The notes: generated from the letters alone by a model not told the origin. 64,000 nucleotides of DNA from Actinomycetes bacterium (GCA_024225275.1 JAAEMS010000333.1:1-64000); one strand, 5' to 3'; positions 47,453 to 56,527 are shown, counted from the stretch's first letter. Numbers and translations are program-made.

Positions 47453-47860
47453 GTGACCACCTGGCTGATCGACAAGTCAGCCCTGGTTCGCTTGGGCCGA
47501 AGCCCAGATGGCCCGGAGTGGGCATCGAGGATTCAACGTGGGCTGGTGCGGGTCTCAACCGTGACCCGGCTCGAGGTCGGGTTCTCGGCCCGCTCCGCAG
47601 ATGAGTTGCGCCAGAGTTTCGGGCAGCCGCCGCTGGCGGCGATGCCCGTGGAGTATCTGACCCCGGTGATCGAGGACCGGGCGGTGGCGGTGCAAACCGC
47701 CCTGGCTGAGCGGGGCCAGCACCGGGCACCCTCGCTTCCTGATCTACTGATCGCCGCCACCGCGGAGACGACACAACTGACGGTTCTGCATCAGGACAAG
47801 GACTTCGACCTCGTCGCCGAGTTGACCGGTCAGCCGGTCGAACGACTGTCCACTACCTAG
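47453..47860 (+). CDS. vapC: VapC-type PIN-domain toxin (no antitoxin seen)
   Basis: A 135-residue PIN-domain ribonuclease. The acidic residues are in place: Asp in WLIDKSAL, Glu in [10 protein letters not shown], Asp in [12 protein letters not shown] and Asp in [11 protein letters not shown]. VapC toxins cleave tRNA or rRNA and are normally encoded with a VapB antitoxin just upstream, which I do not see. It may be an orphan or use a distant antitoxin. Confidence 0.8.
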   Translation: MTTWLIDKSALVRLGRSPDGPEWASRIQRGLVRVSTVTRLEVGFSARSADELRQSFGQPPLAAMPVEYLTPVIEDRAVAVQTALAERGQHRAPSLPDLLIAATAETTQLTVLHQDKDFDLVAELTGQPVERLSTT

Positions 47861-47919
47861 ACCCTGCGCCCTACTGCACTCGCCCCGCCGCCAAGCGGTC
47901 GTGGTTCTGGATACCCGCT

Positions 47920-47967
47920 GTTCTGGGGCAGGTTGACCTACATATCTTGTGGTGAACCCGCCCAATT
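47920..47967. repeat. Palindromic repeat, copy B
   Basis: This copy has the same layout as 46193-46240 (GTTCTGGGGCAG-TTGACC...TGTGGT-AA-C-GCCCAAT), with scattered differences that partly weaken the hairpin. It lies 1.73 kb from copy A in the same orientation. Confidence 0.6.
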
Positions 47968-48047
47968 TCGCTTCGTCTGCCCCAACAGCCCACCCGACCA
48001 CCCGCTCCGAGGCTAGGACCGCTTGTGTTGGGCGATTGGGCTACCGC

Positions 48048-49211
48048 TCAGCAAGTGTGGACCGAAGGGTCATCGAGGGTCGGGTGGCCGCCACTGATGA
48101 TGGTGGCATCGAGAAGGCAGGACGAGATCGAACCGTCGGGTTCGACGATGACCTGGGCAACCGCGGTGTCGGATCCGGCGGCCGACAGCCGGGGCCAAAC
48201 GAAGTTGCCGAGGCTCCAGGCGATCGGCTTGCCTTTGTAGGTCTCCAAGGCGTTCAGCCGGTGGGGGTGATGGCCGAAGATGACGTCTGCCCCTGCGTCG
48301 ATCATGGCGTGAGCCCGAGCCACGTCGTCTTGGGGTGGGCCGCTCTGGAGCTCGACACCCCAGTGGATGGTGACGACGACGAGATCGGCAACGGCATCGG
48401 CCGCCTCTATGGCTGCCACCATGGTAGGGATGGTGTCACCATCGGCCATGCCGGGCGACGAATCGGTGGCGAGCCAGTTGGAAGAGGGGATGACGCCGCC
48501 GAAGCCGACAACGGCAATGGTCCAGCCCTTCCGCTCGAACACTGCCGGCGCATGGGCGGCGGTCGCATCGGCGCCAGCTCCGACAGCAGCAATGCCGGCA
48601 GCTTCGATACTGCTGATCGAGTCGAGGAGTGCCTCGGGCCCATAGTCGAGCGAATGGTTGTTGCCCTGGTTGGCCACCTCAACTCCGAGCTCGCTGATCA
48701 CTGACAGAGAGTTGGTATCGCAGCGGAAGTTGAATTGTTTGGGTACCCGGGTTCCCAGATCCGAGGCTGGGCACTCCAGATTGATCACTGTCAGGTCGTC
48801 TTCGAGAAATAGCCCATCCAAACCGGAGAGGGCATGCTCGTACCCCTCGTTCGCTAGCGCCGGGATGTAGTCGGGGTCGAGGCTCACATCGCCGGCGCCG
48901 TTGATGATGAGGCGGCCCCGCGGCTGCTCGGGGGGATCCGCGACGTTGGCCACCAAGACCGGATCGGGGGCAGGAGGCGGTGCCCACAGAGGACCTGAAA
49001 CGGTGCTGCCCTCGGTGCTGGTTGGACGGGTGACATCGGTCCCTGCTGGTAGAGCAACCGAGCCCATGAGGCCTGCCTCATGGCTGGATTTGGTGTCAGT
49101 GACCGAGCGCAAGGTGGGAACACCGGCCACCAGCACCGCCGTGAACAGGAGCGCCACGAACAGGAACCGCTTCATGATCAACCGGAATGGTGGAGTGGGA
49201 GTATTCCCCAT
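48048..49211 (-). CDS. CapA-family (poly-gamma-glutamate synthesis-type) metallophosphoesterase-like protein
   Basis: The 387-residue protein has an N-terminal membrane anchor (FLFVALLFTAVLVAGV), a linker and a CapA domain with INGAGDVSLD, NLECPASD, ANQGNNHSLDYG and DVIFGHHPHRL. CapA proteins act in capsule or polyglutamate formation, but single copies such as this are often of unknown function. ATG 49211 has GGAGG upstream; Met13 is an alternative. Confidence 0.85.
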   Translation of the reverse strand: MGNTPTPPFRLIMKRFLFVALLFTAVLVAGVPTLRSVTDTKSSHEAGLMGSVALPAGTDVTRPTSTEGSTVSGPLWAPPPAPDPVLVANVADPPEQPRGRLIINGAGDVSLDPDYIPALANEGYEHALSGLDGLFLEDDLTVINLECPASDLGTRVPKQFNFRCDTNSLSVISELGVEVANQGNNHSLDYGPEALLDSISSIEAAGIAAVGAGADATAAHAPAVFERKGWTIAVVGFGGVIPSSNWLATDSSPGMADGDTIPTMVAAIEAADAVADLVVVTIHWGVELQSGPPQDDVARAHAMIDAGADVIFGHHPHRLNALETYKGKPIAWSLGNFVWPRLSAAGSDTAVAQVIVEPDGSISSCLLDATIISGGHPTLDDPSVHTC

Positions 49212-49519
49212 CTCTTGTCGCCTCCGACGATTCAGGTCCCGCCTGGTCGGGACTGCACCCCGGTCACGCTAGCCCGGATCTCTCCCAGCGGTCGCTCCAA
49301 GCTCCGAACCCGAACTGGAAGTTGGCCGGCGGGGATGCCATCTGGCCGGTCATCTCGATCGCCCTCATGTTGTTCGCCTACCGGTGTTGGCGGGCCCACC
49401 AGTGGCGCCGACAGCACGCCCAGGGGCGGGGCCAGGAACAAGGTGAGCAGTGGCGACATGGCGGCGGGGCGGCCATGGGCTGCCACCCTGGTTCGCCACA
49501 TGTCCTACGGTCCTGGGTC

Positions 49520-50740
49520 ATGGAAGGTCCTCTCGCAGGCGTACTAGTTCTCGATCTGACCCGGGCACTGGCAGGCCCGATCGCGGGTCGGCTCCTCTCT
49601 GACCTGGGGGCCGAGGTCATCAAGGTCGAACCTCCCGACGGGGATCTCACCCGCGGCTCGGCGCCTCGGGTCGATGGCATGGCGGTGTACTTCGTGCAGG
49701 CCAATGTGGGGAAGCGGTGCGTCTCGATCGACCTGACCCGCGATGCGGGGCGCGACCTGTTCCTACGCATGGTCGACAAGGCCGACATCGTCCTCGAGAA
49801 CTACCGGCCCGATGTCATGGAGCGGCTCGGATTGAGCTACGACGTGCTCAGCGCGGTGAACCCCCGGGTCATCATGGGCTCGGTCTCGGGTTGGGGGAAG
49901 GGCAACTCATCGTCGGGCCAGGGTGCGTTCGCGGCCGCCATCCATGCCGAGACCGGCCTCGTGGATGGAGTGAGCCGGAACCGCCCCGGCGAGCCGCCCC
50001 GCCACGACCCGGCCAGCCATGCCGACGTGTACGGGGGGATGCACGTCCTCGCCGGGCTGCTGGCCGCCCTGTATCAGCGGGAACGGACCGGTCGCGGTCA
50101 GGCGGTTGAGGTCTCGATGGCCGAGTCGACCCTGGTGGCCAACGATCTCACCGCGGTGGAGCTGAGCGGCCTCGACTGGGATGAGGGCTTCCGTCCGGGC
50201 ACCAACTTCGCACCCATTCTCGAGCTCGGCAACGGTCGGTTTGTCAGCGTGACATGTGACCCCGAGGGGCCCGGTGGGTTCCGGATCTGGATCCAGGCTC
50301 TGGGCCGCCCCGACCTGGCCGAGGACCCAAGGTTCGAGACCCAGGCGGCGCGCCGCGAAAACGAAGCTGACCTCCGGGCCATTCTCGCAGAGTACGTGGC
50401 CACATTTGATTCGGCCCCCGCGCTCGAGGAAGCCATTGGCGTGTCGGCGGTCATCTGCTCCGAAGTGAGGACGGTCCCCGAAGTGGCGGCTTCTCAGTGG
50501 GCGGCCGAGCGTGAGGCGTTCGTGGCGGTGGACATCGGGCAGGGCAACGAGGTCGAGATCCCCCAGTCGTCGTTCCGGTTCAGCGGCGCCGAGTCCGGGG
50601 CTCGCCCGGTGGTCGGCTTCCGGGGGCAGCACAACAGCGAAGTCCTGGCTGAACTGTTGGACTTGAGTGATGCCGAGATCGACGCCCTCACCGCCGACGG
50701 TGTCGTGTCGGACCGCCTGCCCGGCTGGCTGAGGGACTGA
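49520..50740 (+). CDS. CaiB/BaiF family CoA-transferase (class III)
   Basis: The 406-residue enzyme transfers CoA between carboxylic acids. The N-terminal VLVLDLTRALAGPIAGRLLSDLGAEVIKVEPP (in part) and the catalytic Asp in ASHADVYGGMHVL are present. The substrate is unknown. TACGGT is 8 nt before ATG 49520. The upstream in-frame extension is not convincing. Confidence 0.92.
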   Translation: MEGPLAGVLVLDLTRALAGPIAGRLLSDLGAEVIKVEPPDGDLTRGSAPRVDGMAVYFVQANVGKRCVSIDLTRDAGRDLFLRMVDKADIVLENYRPDVMERLGLSYDVLSAVNPRVIMGSVSGWGKGNSSSGQGAFAAAIHAETGLVDGVSRNRPGEPPRHDPASHADVYGGMHVLAGLLAALYQRERTGRGQAVEVSMAESTLVANDLTAVELSGLDWDEGFRPGTNFAPILELGNGRFVSVTCDPEGPGGFRIWIQALGRPDLAEDPRFETQAARRENEADLRAILAEYVATFDSAPALEEAIGVSAVICSEVRTVPEVAASQWAAEREAFVAVDIGQGNEVEIPQSSFRFSGAESGARPVVGFRGQHNSEVLAELLDLSDAEIDALTADGVVSDRLPGWLRD

Positions 50741-50808
50741 TACGCCGATGCGGGAAGACCGCGCCCACGCGAGGACGGTCGAACCAACCGAGCTACCGAC
50801 CCGATCCT

Positions 50809-52050
50809 CTACCCGGCCTCTGCCGCGGTTGGTCGACGCGTCTCGGGGATCCTCAGGGCCACAATGGCAGCGATCGCCGCGAAACCGGCCACCAGCAGGT
50901 ATGGCACCGTGAAGCTGCCGGAGGCGTCGGCGATGAGACCGGTCACCAGAGGCGGAACGACCGCGGCCGTACCATAGAAGATGGTCATGGTTCCGTAGAC
51001 CGACCCGAAGGTTCGGTCGTCGATGTGATCGCGGACATAGGTCGCTGTCAGGGTGGGGTAGCTCGACCACATCCCCCCGAAGAGCGTCACCCCGACGACT
51101 ACGAGCAGCTTCGACCCCAGGGCGATTACCACCGATCCGACCCCGAGGGCCGCGAGTACCCCCACCATCGAGGTGCGGCGTCCGAACCGATCGGAGACGG
51201 CTCCCATCAGGGGGGCGCCCACCAGCGATGAGATCCCCATCACGATGTAGATGTACGCCACTCCCGAACGGCTGACCCCGGCGTCGGCCTCGAGGGCCTC
51301 GGCCAGGAACGACGCGTAGCCTGATGCGACGACCCCGAAGCACACGTAGGCAAGGGTGACCGGTGCCCACCCCGGGAGTTGTTTGAGGGCGGCAAGGTTG
51401 ATGCCTCCACTACTGATCCGACTGGTGGTGGCCGGTCTCACCTTCAGAGCGACCATGGCGAGGATGGCCAGAGTCACCAATGCCTCGACCCCGAATACGG
51501 GACGCCACAGCCCGTCGTTGTCGGCCGCGCCACGGGCCACACGCGTACCGAGGGCCACGAGCGAGGTACCCAACCCGACCGAGCCGGTGAGCAGGCCGAT
51601 GACGAGGCCCCGCCGTTCGGGGGGTACCTCGGCGGTGGCCAATACCGGCGCGGTGATCCAGATGCCGGCCCCGCCGGCCGAGCTGAACAAGAGGCCAGCC
51701 ATGAGGATCTCGGTGTTGGGGGCGATGGCGGTGAGCAACAGGCCGGCCGCCGCCACGTTGAGGCCGGTGCGCATGATCTCGATGGGCTCGAGACGGGCTG
51801 AGAGCAGGGTGACCGCCACGACCCCGGCCAGGTAGGCGATATAGATGATCGTGCCGCCGATCCCGGCGACGGTGTTGGACGACAGAACGTCGTCCTTCAT
51901 GGCCGGCAACAGGATCGGGTAGGTCGAACGGGCGAACGAATGGGAGACGACGGTGGTCAGGGGGATGACGATTGCGGCGATGCCGATACCGGCGGTTGCT
52001 CCAATCGCCACGGGGCGGGAAACCGTGGTCATGACCTCATCTTGGCTCAA
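50809..52050 (-). CDS. MFS transporter
   Basis: A 413-residue protein with about 12 hydrophobic segments. It shows MFS features such as SSAGGAGIWITAPVLATAEVPPERRGLVIGLL (in part) and GAVSDRFGRRTSMVG. The substrate cannot be read from sequence. It stands alone between the CoA-transferase and the acyltransferase. Confidence 0.9.
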   Translation of the reverse strand: MSQDEVMTTVSRPVAIGATAGIGIAAIVIPLTTVVSHSFARSTYPILLPAMKDDVLSSNTVAGIGGTIIYIAYLAGVVAVTLLSARLEPIEIMRTGLNVAAAGLLLTAIAPNTEILMAGLLFSSAGGAGIWITAPVLATAEVPPERRGLVIGLLTGSVGLGTSLVALGTRVARGAADNDGLWRPVFGVEALVTLAILAMVALKVRPATTSRISSGGINLAALKQLPGWAPVTLAYVCFGVVASGYASFLAEALEADAGVSRSGVAYIYIVMGISSLVGAPLMGAVSDRFGRRTSMVGVLAALGVGSVVIALGSKLLVVVGVTLFGGMWSSYPTLTATYVRDHIDDRTFGSVYGTMTIFYGTAAVVPPLVTGLIADASGSFTVPYLLVAGFAAIAAIVALRIPETRRPTAAEAG

Positions 52051-52187
52051 TCGGGGGCCGTCTGGCCTGTCGGTCTGTCTGAGGCCCCGTGATCACCTGG
52101 TCGGTGGCTTCACCGATTCGGTTCGCCGACCAGAAGGTCCCTGCCGGGCGAGGAGCCCCCGAGCTCGGAGGGCACCGGGCCGAGATC

Positions 52188-53324
52188 CTAAGCTGGTAGG
52201 TCGGCGGTGACGGGTGGCTTGCGGTCCCAACGCTTCTTGTGGGCGAGAATGGGACTCTCGAAGTAGCGCCAGCTGAGCGAGGCCACGCCGATCGTGGCGG
52301 CCAGGGTGGTCAGGAAGAGCACCGCGGTGTAGCCGGCCATGGCTTCACCCATGGCCCGTTCGACCACATTGACCACGATCATGTGGAACAAGTAGATCCC
52401 GTAGCTCAGCTTCCCGATCAGACCGAGGCCGGGAACGCCAGACAGGCCCTGCAGTCCGTGATCCTCACGGCACACCGTCGTGCCCAGCAGGACAGTGAAG
52501 GCGAGAGTCTGGATCAGGTGGGTCGAGGCCGGGGCCACGAGCACGAGGATCGTGGCCGCTGCCGCCAGGGGGGCGGCCAGGGGCTGACCCAGCACCCGGT
52601 GGATGGACTCGAAGGCACGACGGCGGTTGAGCAGGATGGCCAGAACCACGCCGCTGCAGATGGCCAGCGAGATGCTACGCAGCACTCGTTCGGGCAGGGA
52701 AGCGAGCGCCACGTCACCCGACCAGAGGAAGAGGCTGGCGGCCACCACCCCACCGAGGCCCAGAACCCCGATGACATCCGCTACGGCTGAGCTCGTGTAG
52801 CGCCGGATCATCGGCCACACGAGGTAGAACTGCTCCTCGGCCGCCAGCGACCAGCTGAAGGCAAAGATGATCCGCGACGAGTCGGGGTCGATGAACCAGT
52901 TGCCGGTGTAGGTCATGAACGCCGGGAGGTTGCTGAAGAACTCGCCCTTGGCGGCCTGATCGGATTCGGCGACGAGAACGAGCAACGAGTAGATCGCCAA
53001 CACCGCGTAGTACAGGGGGAAGATGCGCAGGCTGCGGCGAGCGTAGAAGTTCCGCAGCGAGACCGTGCCGTGGTCCGCCTCCTCGCGGAGGAGCAGGGTG
53101 GTGATCAGGAAGCCGCTGATCACGAAGAACAGTTCGACCCCCAGGTAGCCGCGTTGGCCGATGATCGGCAGGGTGGTGTCCTGGCCGCCGGTGTGGTGCC
53201 AGACCACGGCGATGATGGCCAGCGCCCGGAGGGCGTCGAGCGAACCGAAATGCCGGGTGGCACGGAACCGTTGGTACGCGGCCTTCGAGACCGGGGCGGC
53301 GGCGATGTCCATTCCGTCCATCAT
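52188..53324 (-). CDS. Acyltransferase family 3 (OafA-like) membrane protein
   Basis: The 378-residue polytopic protein has the family motifs SLDALRALAIIAVVWHHTGG, FFVISGFLITTLLLREE and NFYARRSLRIFPLYY. Such enzymes O-acylate surface polysaccharides, lipids or antibiotics. The start is ATG 53324 or the Met five residues into the protein. Confidence 0.9.
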   Translation of the reverse strand: MMDGMDIAAAPVSKAAYQRFRATRHFGSLDALRALAIIAVVWHHTGGQDTTLPIIGQRGYLGVELFFVISGFLITTLLLREEADHGTVSLRNFYARRSLRIFPLYYAVLAIYSLLVLVAESDQAAKGEFFSNLPAFMTYTGNWFIDPDSSRIIFAFSWSLAAEEQFYLVWPMIRRYTSSAVADVIGVLGLGGVVAASLFLWSGDVALASLPERVLRSISLAICSGVVLAILLNRRRAFESIHRVLGQPLAAPLAAAATILVLVAPASTHLIQTLAFTVLLGTTVCREDHGLQGLSGVPGLGLIGKLSYGIYLFHMIVVNVVERAMGEAMAGYTAVLFLTTLAATIGVASLSWRYFESPILAHKKRWDRKPPVTADLPA

Positions 53325-53390
53325 TGTAACACCCGAGCTGGCTTCGCAATGAGCCGGATGGCCTTGTTTGGCCGATCAGGCCCGCGGTGA

Positions 53391-53972
53391 CTAGTACTCG
53401 CCCAACCAGCTCGGGGCCCGTTCCAGCAGATAGACGCTGACCGCGTGGGCCCGATCGAGCATGTCGCACATACTCTCCTGGCCCATGAACACCCGAGACA
53501 ACGACACCTCGGTCCGACCCAACACCGACACCGTCTTCTCGGGGGCGTCGATGACGTTCATGGTGGAGTCGATTGCCGCGATCTCCAAAGGAAACTCGGT
53601 TCCACCGATGCCCGCGAGCTCGGTAGCCAGGACCAGTAGGTCGGGCCCCTGGGGGAGGGGTGGGAGGGCCCAGGAGAAGGTCAGCGGGAACTGGTAGAGG
53701 TCGGGTGGTTCCTCGTGTTCCTCGATCTCGAGCACCTTGTCCTCGAACGACAGCAGGACCCGAGGGTCGACCTCGAGGCTGAGATGGAGGTCGAGGGGAC
53801 CACCGCACGCATCATCGGGGTGGAGGTCGACTTCCCACGCCTGGCGCAGGGAGTAGGTCTCGACGAAGTGGCGTTCGTCGTGGACGTGGAAGTTGTGGTC
53901 GACGGCGTGGTCCTTGAGATCGGCCACGAAGCCGGCGATGTCGAGGGCGGCCATGGGCCACAAGCCTGCCAC
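53391..53972 (-). CDS. Conserved-looking hypothetical protein
   Basis: A 193-residue soluble protein that I do not recognise. It has an acidic, His-rich N-terminus (KDHAVDHNFHVHDERHFVE), a central beta-rich part and no membrane segment. Codon use matches its neighbours. Met7 (MAALDIAGF, 53954) is an alternative start. It is divergent from the IMPase gene, 47 bp away. Confidence 0.65.
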   Translation of the reverse strand: MAGLWPMAALDIAGFVADLKDHAVDHNFHVHDERHFVETYSLRQAWEVDLHPDDACGGPLDLHLSLEVDPRVLLSFEDKVLEIEEHEEPPDLYQFPLTFSWALPPLPQGPDLLVLATELAGIGGTEFPLEIAAIDSTMNVIDAPEKTVSVLGRTEVSLSRVFMGQESMCDMLDRAHAVSVYLLERAPSWLGEY

Positions 53973-54019
53973 GAGTTGGGCGCTCTGCCGACCTCAGGGT
54001 GCCGCTAGCGTGCAGAACC

Positions 54020-54775
54020 GTGTCCCGACCAATCTCCGACGATGACCTGCTCGATCTGCTGCGTCGCACCGCCGAAGCCGTTCGGGGCGCGCTGGATGGG
54101 GTCGACGACTGGATGGCCAGAGGCGATCGGCACGATCAATACGCCATCGATCTGGCCACCGACGCCGCCGCCCTCGCCGTGCTTCGCGACGCCGGGGTGG
54201 GCATCCTGAGCGAGGAGAGCGGCCTCGAACGCGCCGACGCGGACACCATGGTGATCGTCGATCCGGTCGACGGCTCGACCAATGCCTCACTCCAGCTTCC
54301 CTGGTACTGCACCTCGCTGTGTGCTGCTGACACCCACGGCGCTCGGGTCGCCCTGGTGGAGAATCTGGCTCTGGGCACTCGCTACGAGGCGGTGAGGGGC
54401 AGTGGGGCCACCCGCGATGGTGAGGCTCTGGTCACGCCGGCGGCGCCCCCGGTCGACAGTTCGATCATCGCTCTCACCGGCGGTGTGCCCCCGGCCCATC
54501 CCGGCACGTGGCAGTTCCGCGTGTTCGGGGCGGCTGCGCTCGACCTGTGCGCGGTGGCCGATGGCCGGTTCCACGGATGGCTCGATGTGGGCGCCCACCC
54601 AGTGTGGGACTACGCGGCCGCAGTACTGATCTGTGGCGAGGCCGGCGCCCGGGTGGCCGAGCTCGACGACCTCCCCCTGATCCACCGCTCGGTCACCGAC
54701 AAGCGCACTGCAGTGGTAGCCGGCAGCGACGCCCTGTTCGATCATCTCCTGGCCACCCGCCGCGCCTGGCGCTAG
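54020..54775 (+). CDS. Inositol monophosphatase family protein
   Basis: A 251-residue Mg-dependent phosphatase of the IMPase/FBPase/CysQ superfamily, with the metal motifs ILSEESG and IVDPVDGSTNAS and the C-terminal AHPVWDYAAAVLI. The exact substrate is open (inositol phosphate, histidinol phosphate or PAP). GTG 54020 follows TAGCGT by 8 nt. Confidence 0.9.
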   Translation: MSRPISDDDLLDLLRRTAEAVRGALDGVDDWMARGDRHDQYAIDLATDAAALAVLRDAGVGILSEESGLERADADTMVIVDPVDGSTNASLQLPWYCTSLCAADTHGARVALVENLALGTRYEAVRGSGATRDGEALVTPAAPPVDSSIIALTGGVPPAHPGTWQFRVFGAAALDLCAVADGRFHGWLDVGAHPVWDYAAAVLICGEAGARVAELDDLPLIHRSVTDKRTAVVAGSDALFDHLLATRRAWR

Positions 54776-54779
54776 TTGG

Positions 54780-54850
54780 GTGCGGCTCGGTTCCTCGGGT
54801 CGCCTTCGGGCTTCGCGCCGTGCGGCTCAGTTCCTCGGGTCGCCCTCGGG
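54780..54850. repeat. 40-bp period tandem repeat at the end of the dodecin-USP gene
   Basis: GTGCGGCTCGGTTCCTCGGGTCGCC at 54780 recurs at 54820 as GTGCGGCTCAGTTCCTCGGGTCGCC; the matching unit is about 31 bp. The second copy contains the stop of the minus-strand gene, so the first is a duplicated 3' end. Confidence 0.8.
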
Positions 54851-55642
54851 GGGCTCGGTCACGATGTGGGTGACCGGAATCGGTACCGCCCGCTTCACCC
54901 GGCTGGGTAGGTCCATGTGGACGATGCGGGAGAGGCCCGGAGGCAGGGTGGCCAGCACGAGATGGTCGAAGCTGCTCCTCTCCATGACGGCCATGATGGC
55001 GTGGAAGGGATCGGCGTCGCCGATCTCGCCGGTGGCCCGCGCCCCTTCGGCCCGGATGGTCTCGAGGTGCCCATCGAGCCGCTCGAGGGCCCGCTTTCGG
55101 GCCGCTTCGTCATCGCGGGTGAACAGGCTGGGGTCGGGCATCACGTAGCCGCTGATGGGGTCGCTCACGAAGGCCAGCCGGCGGGCAGTGGCCTCGTTGT
55201 CGGTGTAGACGGCGGGCACGAGGACATGGAACTCGGCGGGACCGGCCGCGGCCAGGCGCTGGACCTCGGCCTGGAGGGCCTCGGTGCCGAGGGTGCGGTT
55301 GGCCACGATCAGGTGGCGACGTACCTCGACATCGTGGTGGCCGGGTTCGTCGGCCGGCCGATTGCGGTCGACCTGGAAAGCGAGCTGCATCTTGGCCCGG
55401 AAGCGGATGATGCCTTCGTCGTCGATGAGGGTGTCGAGCTCGATGACCTTGGCGTGATGCAGGTCGCGGATGGTCTGCGCGGCTTCGTCGACGGCCACCT
55501 GAGCGGCGGCCTCCCACGAGTCAGGGTGGGTGCCGACCACCTTGATGACCTTGTGAACCGAACCAGGTCGGGTGCCGCCGATGACCTCGGCCAGGCCCCC
55601 GATCCCGCGGCCGGTGGTCTGCTCTCCGGTGGTGTCAGCCAT
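54827..55642 (-). CDS. Dodecin domain fused to a USP-like domain
   Basis: The 271-residue protein has an N-terminal dodecin domain (about 28-95: VHKVIKVVGTHPDSWEAAAQVAV, AAQTIRDLHHAKVIELDTLI, FRAKMQLAFQV) joined to a universal-stress-protein-like domain. The latter's end (FDHLVLATLPPGLSRIVHMDLPSRVKRAVPIPVTHIV, in part) is typical. Dodecins form hollow dodecamers that bind flavins. The ATG overlaps the dodecin stop by 8 nt, so both are one operon. A longer frame upstream is a shadow of the dodecin gene. Confidence 0.8.
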   Translation of the reverse strand: MADTTGEQTTGRGIGGLAEVIGGTRPGSVHKVIKVVGTHPDSWEAAAQVAVDEAAQTIRDLHHAKVIELDTLIDDEGIIRFRAKMQLAFQVDRNRPADEPGHHDVEVRRHLIVANRTLGTEALQAEVQRLAAAGPAEFHVLVPAVYTDNEATARRLAFVSDPISGYVMPDPSLFTRDDEAARKRALERLDGHLETIRAEGARATGEIGDADPFHAIMAVMERSSFDHLVLATLPPGLSRIVHMDLPSRVKRAVPIPVTHIVTEPPEGDPRN

Positions 55643-55847
55643 CGTTCTCGTGCTTGAAGGAGAGGCGGAGCTTGACCCGGTAGGCGATGATCGAGCCGTC
55701 CTCGATGAGCACGTCCTGTTCGAGCACTTCGGCGACCCGCAGGTCGCGCAGGGTCTTCGAGGCTTCGGCCACCGCCACTTCGGCGGCGGCCTCCCACGAT
55801 TCACCGCTCGTCCCGATCAGCTCGACGACGTTGTAGACGCTGTTCAT
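55635..55847 (-). CDS. Dodecin
   Basis: A 70-residue flavin-binding dodecin (VYNVVELIGTSGESWEAAAEVAVAEA, SKTLRDLRVAEVLEQDVLIEDG). Dodecins store riboflavin or FMN, or CoA in some actinobacteria. GGAGGTC is 4-5 nt upstream of the ATG. It is followed by the dodecin-USP fusion in an 8-nt overlap. Confidence 0.9.
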   Translation of the reverse strand: MNSVYNVVELIGTSGESWEAAAEVAVAEASKTLRDLRVAEVLEQDVLIEDGSIIAYRVKLRLSFKHENDG

Positions 55848-55870
55848 GGCGACCTCCGATACTCTGCTGA

Positions 55871-55886
55871 TGTGACCTCAGTCACG
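55871..55886. promoter_or_regulatory. CRP/FNR-type operator upstream of the dodecin operon
   Basis: TGTGACCTCAGTCACG contains GTGA-N6-TCAC and is close to the CRP/GlxR consensus. It is centred about 30 bp upstream of the dodecin start, a position that would suit repression. Confidence 0.5.
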
Positions 55887-55923
55887 ACCATAGGGCATGA
55901 ATCTGCTGTCGGGTATCCATCGA

Positions 55924-56234
55924 TCATGTCGATCCGGCCAGCAGGTACCCGAGGGGAGTGTTTCCGTGTTCGAGACCGGAGTCCCGGCCTTCGACGTTGC
56001 ACCCGAAGATGAATGCGTCGCCCGTTTCGCCGCTGCTGCTGCGCTGATGGGAGAGGGGCACGGTGATGCTCTCGAGGCTGGAGCCGTGTGCCGCAGTCTC
56101 GAGGGCGAAGAGGTTCCAGCCTGCGGCCACGAACTCGTCCTCGATGCCGATCGTGGTCTCGCACAGATCATCGAAGGGAACGTCCGCGCTCAGCTCCTGG
56201 GGCGCAGATGCTCACCGGCCAGGAGCTTCGACAT
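55924..56234 (-). pseudogene. Small unrecognised gene with apparent frameshift
   Basis: Translation from ATG 56234 gives MSKLLAGEHLRPRS and stops. If one base is gained in the CCCC run near 56202-56205, the frame continues as ELSADVPFDDLCETTIGIEDEF, then VAAGWNLFALETAAHGSS, and ends at 55924 (NTPLGYLLAGST), about 103 residues in total. The continuous coding character across the shift suggests either a recent frameshift or a sequence error. I do not recognise the family. Confidence 0.4.
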
Positions 56235-56274
56235 GGCTCCATGGTGTCGTAGAGACGCGTCGGAGGGGCGTCGG

Positions 56275-56475
56275 TCAGGAGAAGGTCAGCAGGATCCCGA
56301 AGACCACCAGCGAAATGCCCACCACGAGCCACGGGATACCCAAGGCGATGACCAGTGCCCCGACAGCCAACGCGATGGCTGACAGGATGAACGCCTTCCG
56401 CACTCGTGGGTCGCGAAGGAAGTTGGCGGGCTCGCTGACGGGGTCGGTGGGGGAGTCACTGGTCTGATCGGTCAC
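56275..56475 (-). CDS. Small membrane protein
   Basis: A 66-residue protein from GTG 56475 (GGAG just upstream). A polar N-terminus (TDQTSDSPTDPVSEPANFL) is followed by two closely spaced hydrophobic segments (KAFILSAIALAVGALVIALG and WLVVGISLVVFGILL). It resembles small actinobacterial membrane proteins of unknown function. It is divergent from the gpx gene, 52 bp away. Confidence 0.6.
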   Translation of the reverse strand: MTDQTSDSPTDPVSEPANFLRDPRVRKAFILSAIALAVGALVIALGIPWLVVGISLVVFGILLTFS

Positions 56476-56527
56476 CACTCCAGTGTGGCCGATACGATGC
56501 CGGCCAATCTTCGAACAGGAGCAAAGC

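Noticed and set aside
54827-55804. Long frame extending the dodecin-USP protein upstream by 54 residues
   Set aside because: The extension is Arg/Ser/Pro-rich and lies antisense-free but out of frame inside the dodecin gene; ATG 55642 fits the domain start.
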